Shown here in pieces: positions 63,945-64,000 of a stretch of DNA of 64,000 nucleotides (position 1 is its first letter; every line of letters starts with the position of its first letter). Origin of the DNA: Cladorhizidae sp. MBARI D1340-BT2 (taxonomy: Eukaryota > Porifera > Demospongiae > Poecilosclerida > Cladorhizidae). The notes beneath the pieces were generated by a model, which did not search any database, was not told where the DNA came from, and worked only from the letters and a program-made list of their open reading frames with translations. Made by a program: the position numbers and the translations under genes. The stretch spans positions 24,859,333 to 24,923,332 of the forward strand of contig JAQNBH010000011.1 of the NCBI GenBank assembly GCA_028752905.1, read 5' to 3'.

Positions 63945-64000
63945 ATGTGCATCAAGCCATGAACTCTGGTGTGTATCAAGCTATTAACTCTAGTGTGTAG
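62113..64000. repeat. Right-domain HOR copy f, cut by the window edge
   Basis: This copy starts at the sixth right-domain landmark and is collinear with copy e at 2,186 bp until 63944. From there it continues as in copy d, with gccatgaactctgg followed by a tattaactctag monomer. The array evidently continues past the window. Confidence 0.85.

Larger units (their letters stand above)
1..64000. repeat. 24-bp satellite array filling the window, with higher-order repeats
   Basis: Every part of the window is built from a 24-bp direct repeat. The consensus monomer is atcaagccatga joined to actctggtgtgc. The consensus holds six each of A, C, G and T and no CpG. Frequent variants lie at the gcatc segment (gcatc, gtatc, gtagc, gcagc, gcaac, gaagc, gtttc, gcttc), at the last base of caagcc (c or t), and at ctctgg (ctctag, cacagg, ctcagg, ctttgg). 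All copies run in one orientation; I saw no inverted segment. I found no stretch of even 100 bases without recognisable monomers. The unit is minisatellite-sized but the array has satellite scale and HOR structure. Its genomic role (centromere, heterochromatin, subtelomere) cannot be read from the sequence. Confidence 0.98.

Noticed and set aside
1..64000. Several hundred open reading frames of 60-227 codons on both strands
   Set aside because: All translate the same 24-bp repeat into octapeptides, overlap each other in several frames and on both strands, and end at recurrent TAG or register-shifting monomers. Many HOR lengths are not multiples of 3, so frame is not maintained. No non-repeat domain, signal peptide or start context is seen.
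1..64000. One giant repetitive protein gene, with the array as coding repeats
   Set aside because: No frame stays open for more than about 28 monomers. The recurrent gtgtagcaagac variant puts a TAG in the MNSGVHQA frame, and -1, +2 and -2 bp monomers shift frame repeatedly. No introns with recognisable splice organisation could be seen linking open segments.
1..64000. CRISPR array
   Set aside because: Direct repeats of 24 bp abut with no unique spacers, no leader and no cas genes. The variants are point changes of the same monomer.
1..64000. CENP-B box
   Set aside because: I looked for the TTCG....A..CGGG pattern, for example at aacttcggtgtgcatc and aactccggggtgcatc. None fits the required spacing and bases.
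1..64000. Telomeric repeats, transposon ends, or LTR or LINE fragments
   Set aside because: No TTAGGG- or TTTAGGG-like runs, no terminal inverted repeats, no poly(A) tails and no target-site duplications interrupt the array.
1..64000. tRNA, rRNA or other structured RNA genes
   Set aside because: No tRNA B-box-like arm sets or rRNA-like stretches stand out. The whole window is accounted for by monomer variants.

Overview
The whole 64-kb window is one uninterrupted array of satellite DNA. I find no protein-coding gene, RNA gene, transposon or CRISPR array. The basic monomer is 24 bp. Its consensus reads atcaagccatga followed by actctggtgtgc, all copies lie in the same orientation, and the array runs off both ends of the window. 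A gene-free array of this size with higher-order repeats (HORs) points to a eukaryotic nuclear genome, in pericentromeric, centromeric, subtelomeric or other heterochromatin. Nothing in the sequence identifies the species.

Layout. Three levels of repetition can be read by eye. (1) The 24-bp monomers form variant families and include a few fixed, out-of-register monomers (-1, -5, +2, -2 and -9 bp). (2) Intermediate blocks of 143, about 761 and about 896 bp occur in tandem. (3) Kilobase-scale HORs can be followed with rare landmark monomers. From 1 to about 38 kb (left domain) a landmark ending in an XhoI-like ctcgag recurs at 156, 1729, 6774, 11134, 12833, 19110, 25625, 28513, 33028 and 37401. 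Spacings run from 1.57 to 6.5 kb because copies differ by internal deletions and duplications. From about 40.9 kb to the end (right domain) a different landmark pair recurs. One member, catagagccatgaactatgg, starts at 41199, 43920, 49801, 54863, 59927 and 62113. The right domain contains the cleanest HOR, about 5,064 bp (211 x 24), with nested ~761/760/613-bp sub-units, and ends in two almost identical 2,186-bp tandem copies. The stretch 37.4-41.2 kb is transitional.

Coding potential. Because 24 is divisible by 3, the consensus has no stop in four of its six frames. These give the octapeptides MNSGVHQA and SSHELWCA on the plus strand and LMHTRVHG and AHQSSWLD on the minus strand. This produces hundreds of short open frames, the longest about 227 codons (minus strand, 40099-40782). 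They break wherever register-shifting or TAG-bearing monomers occur, and many HOR lengths are not multiples of 3, so I treat them as by-products of the repeat.

The interest of the window is evolutionary. It preserves a readable record of unequal exchange: several junctions can be placed to within a few bases, and shared derived mutations order some of the duplications.
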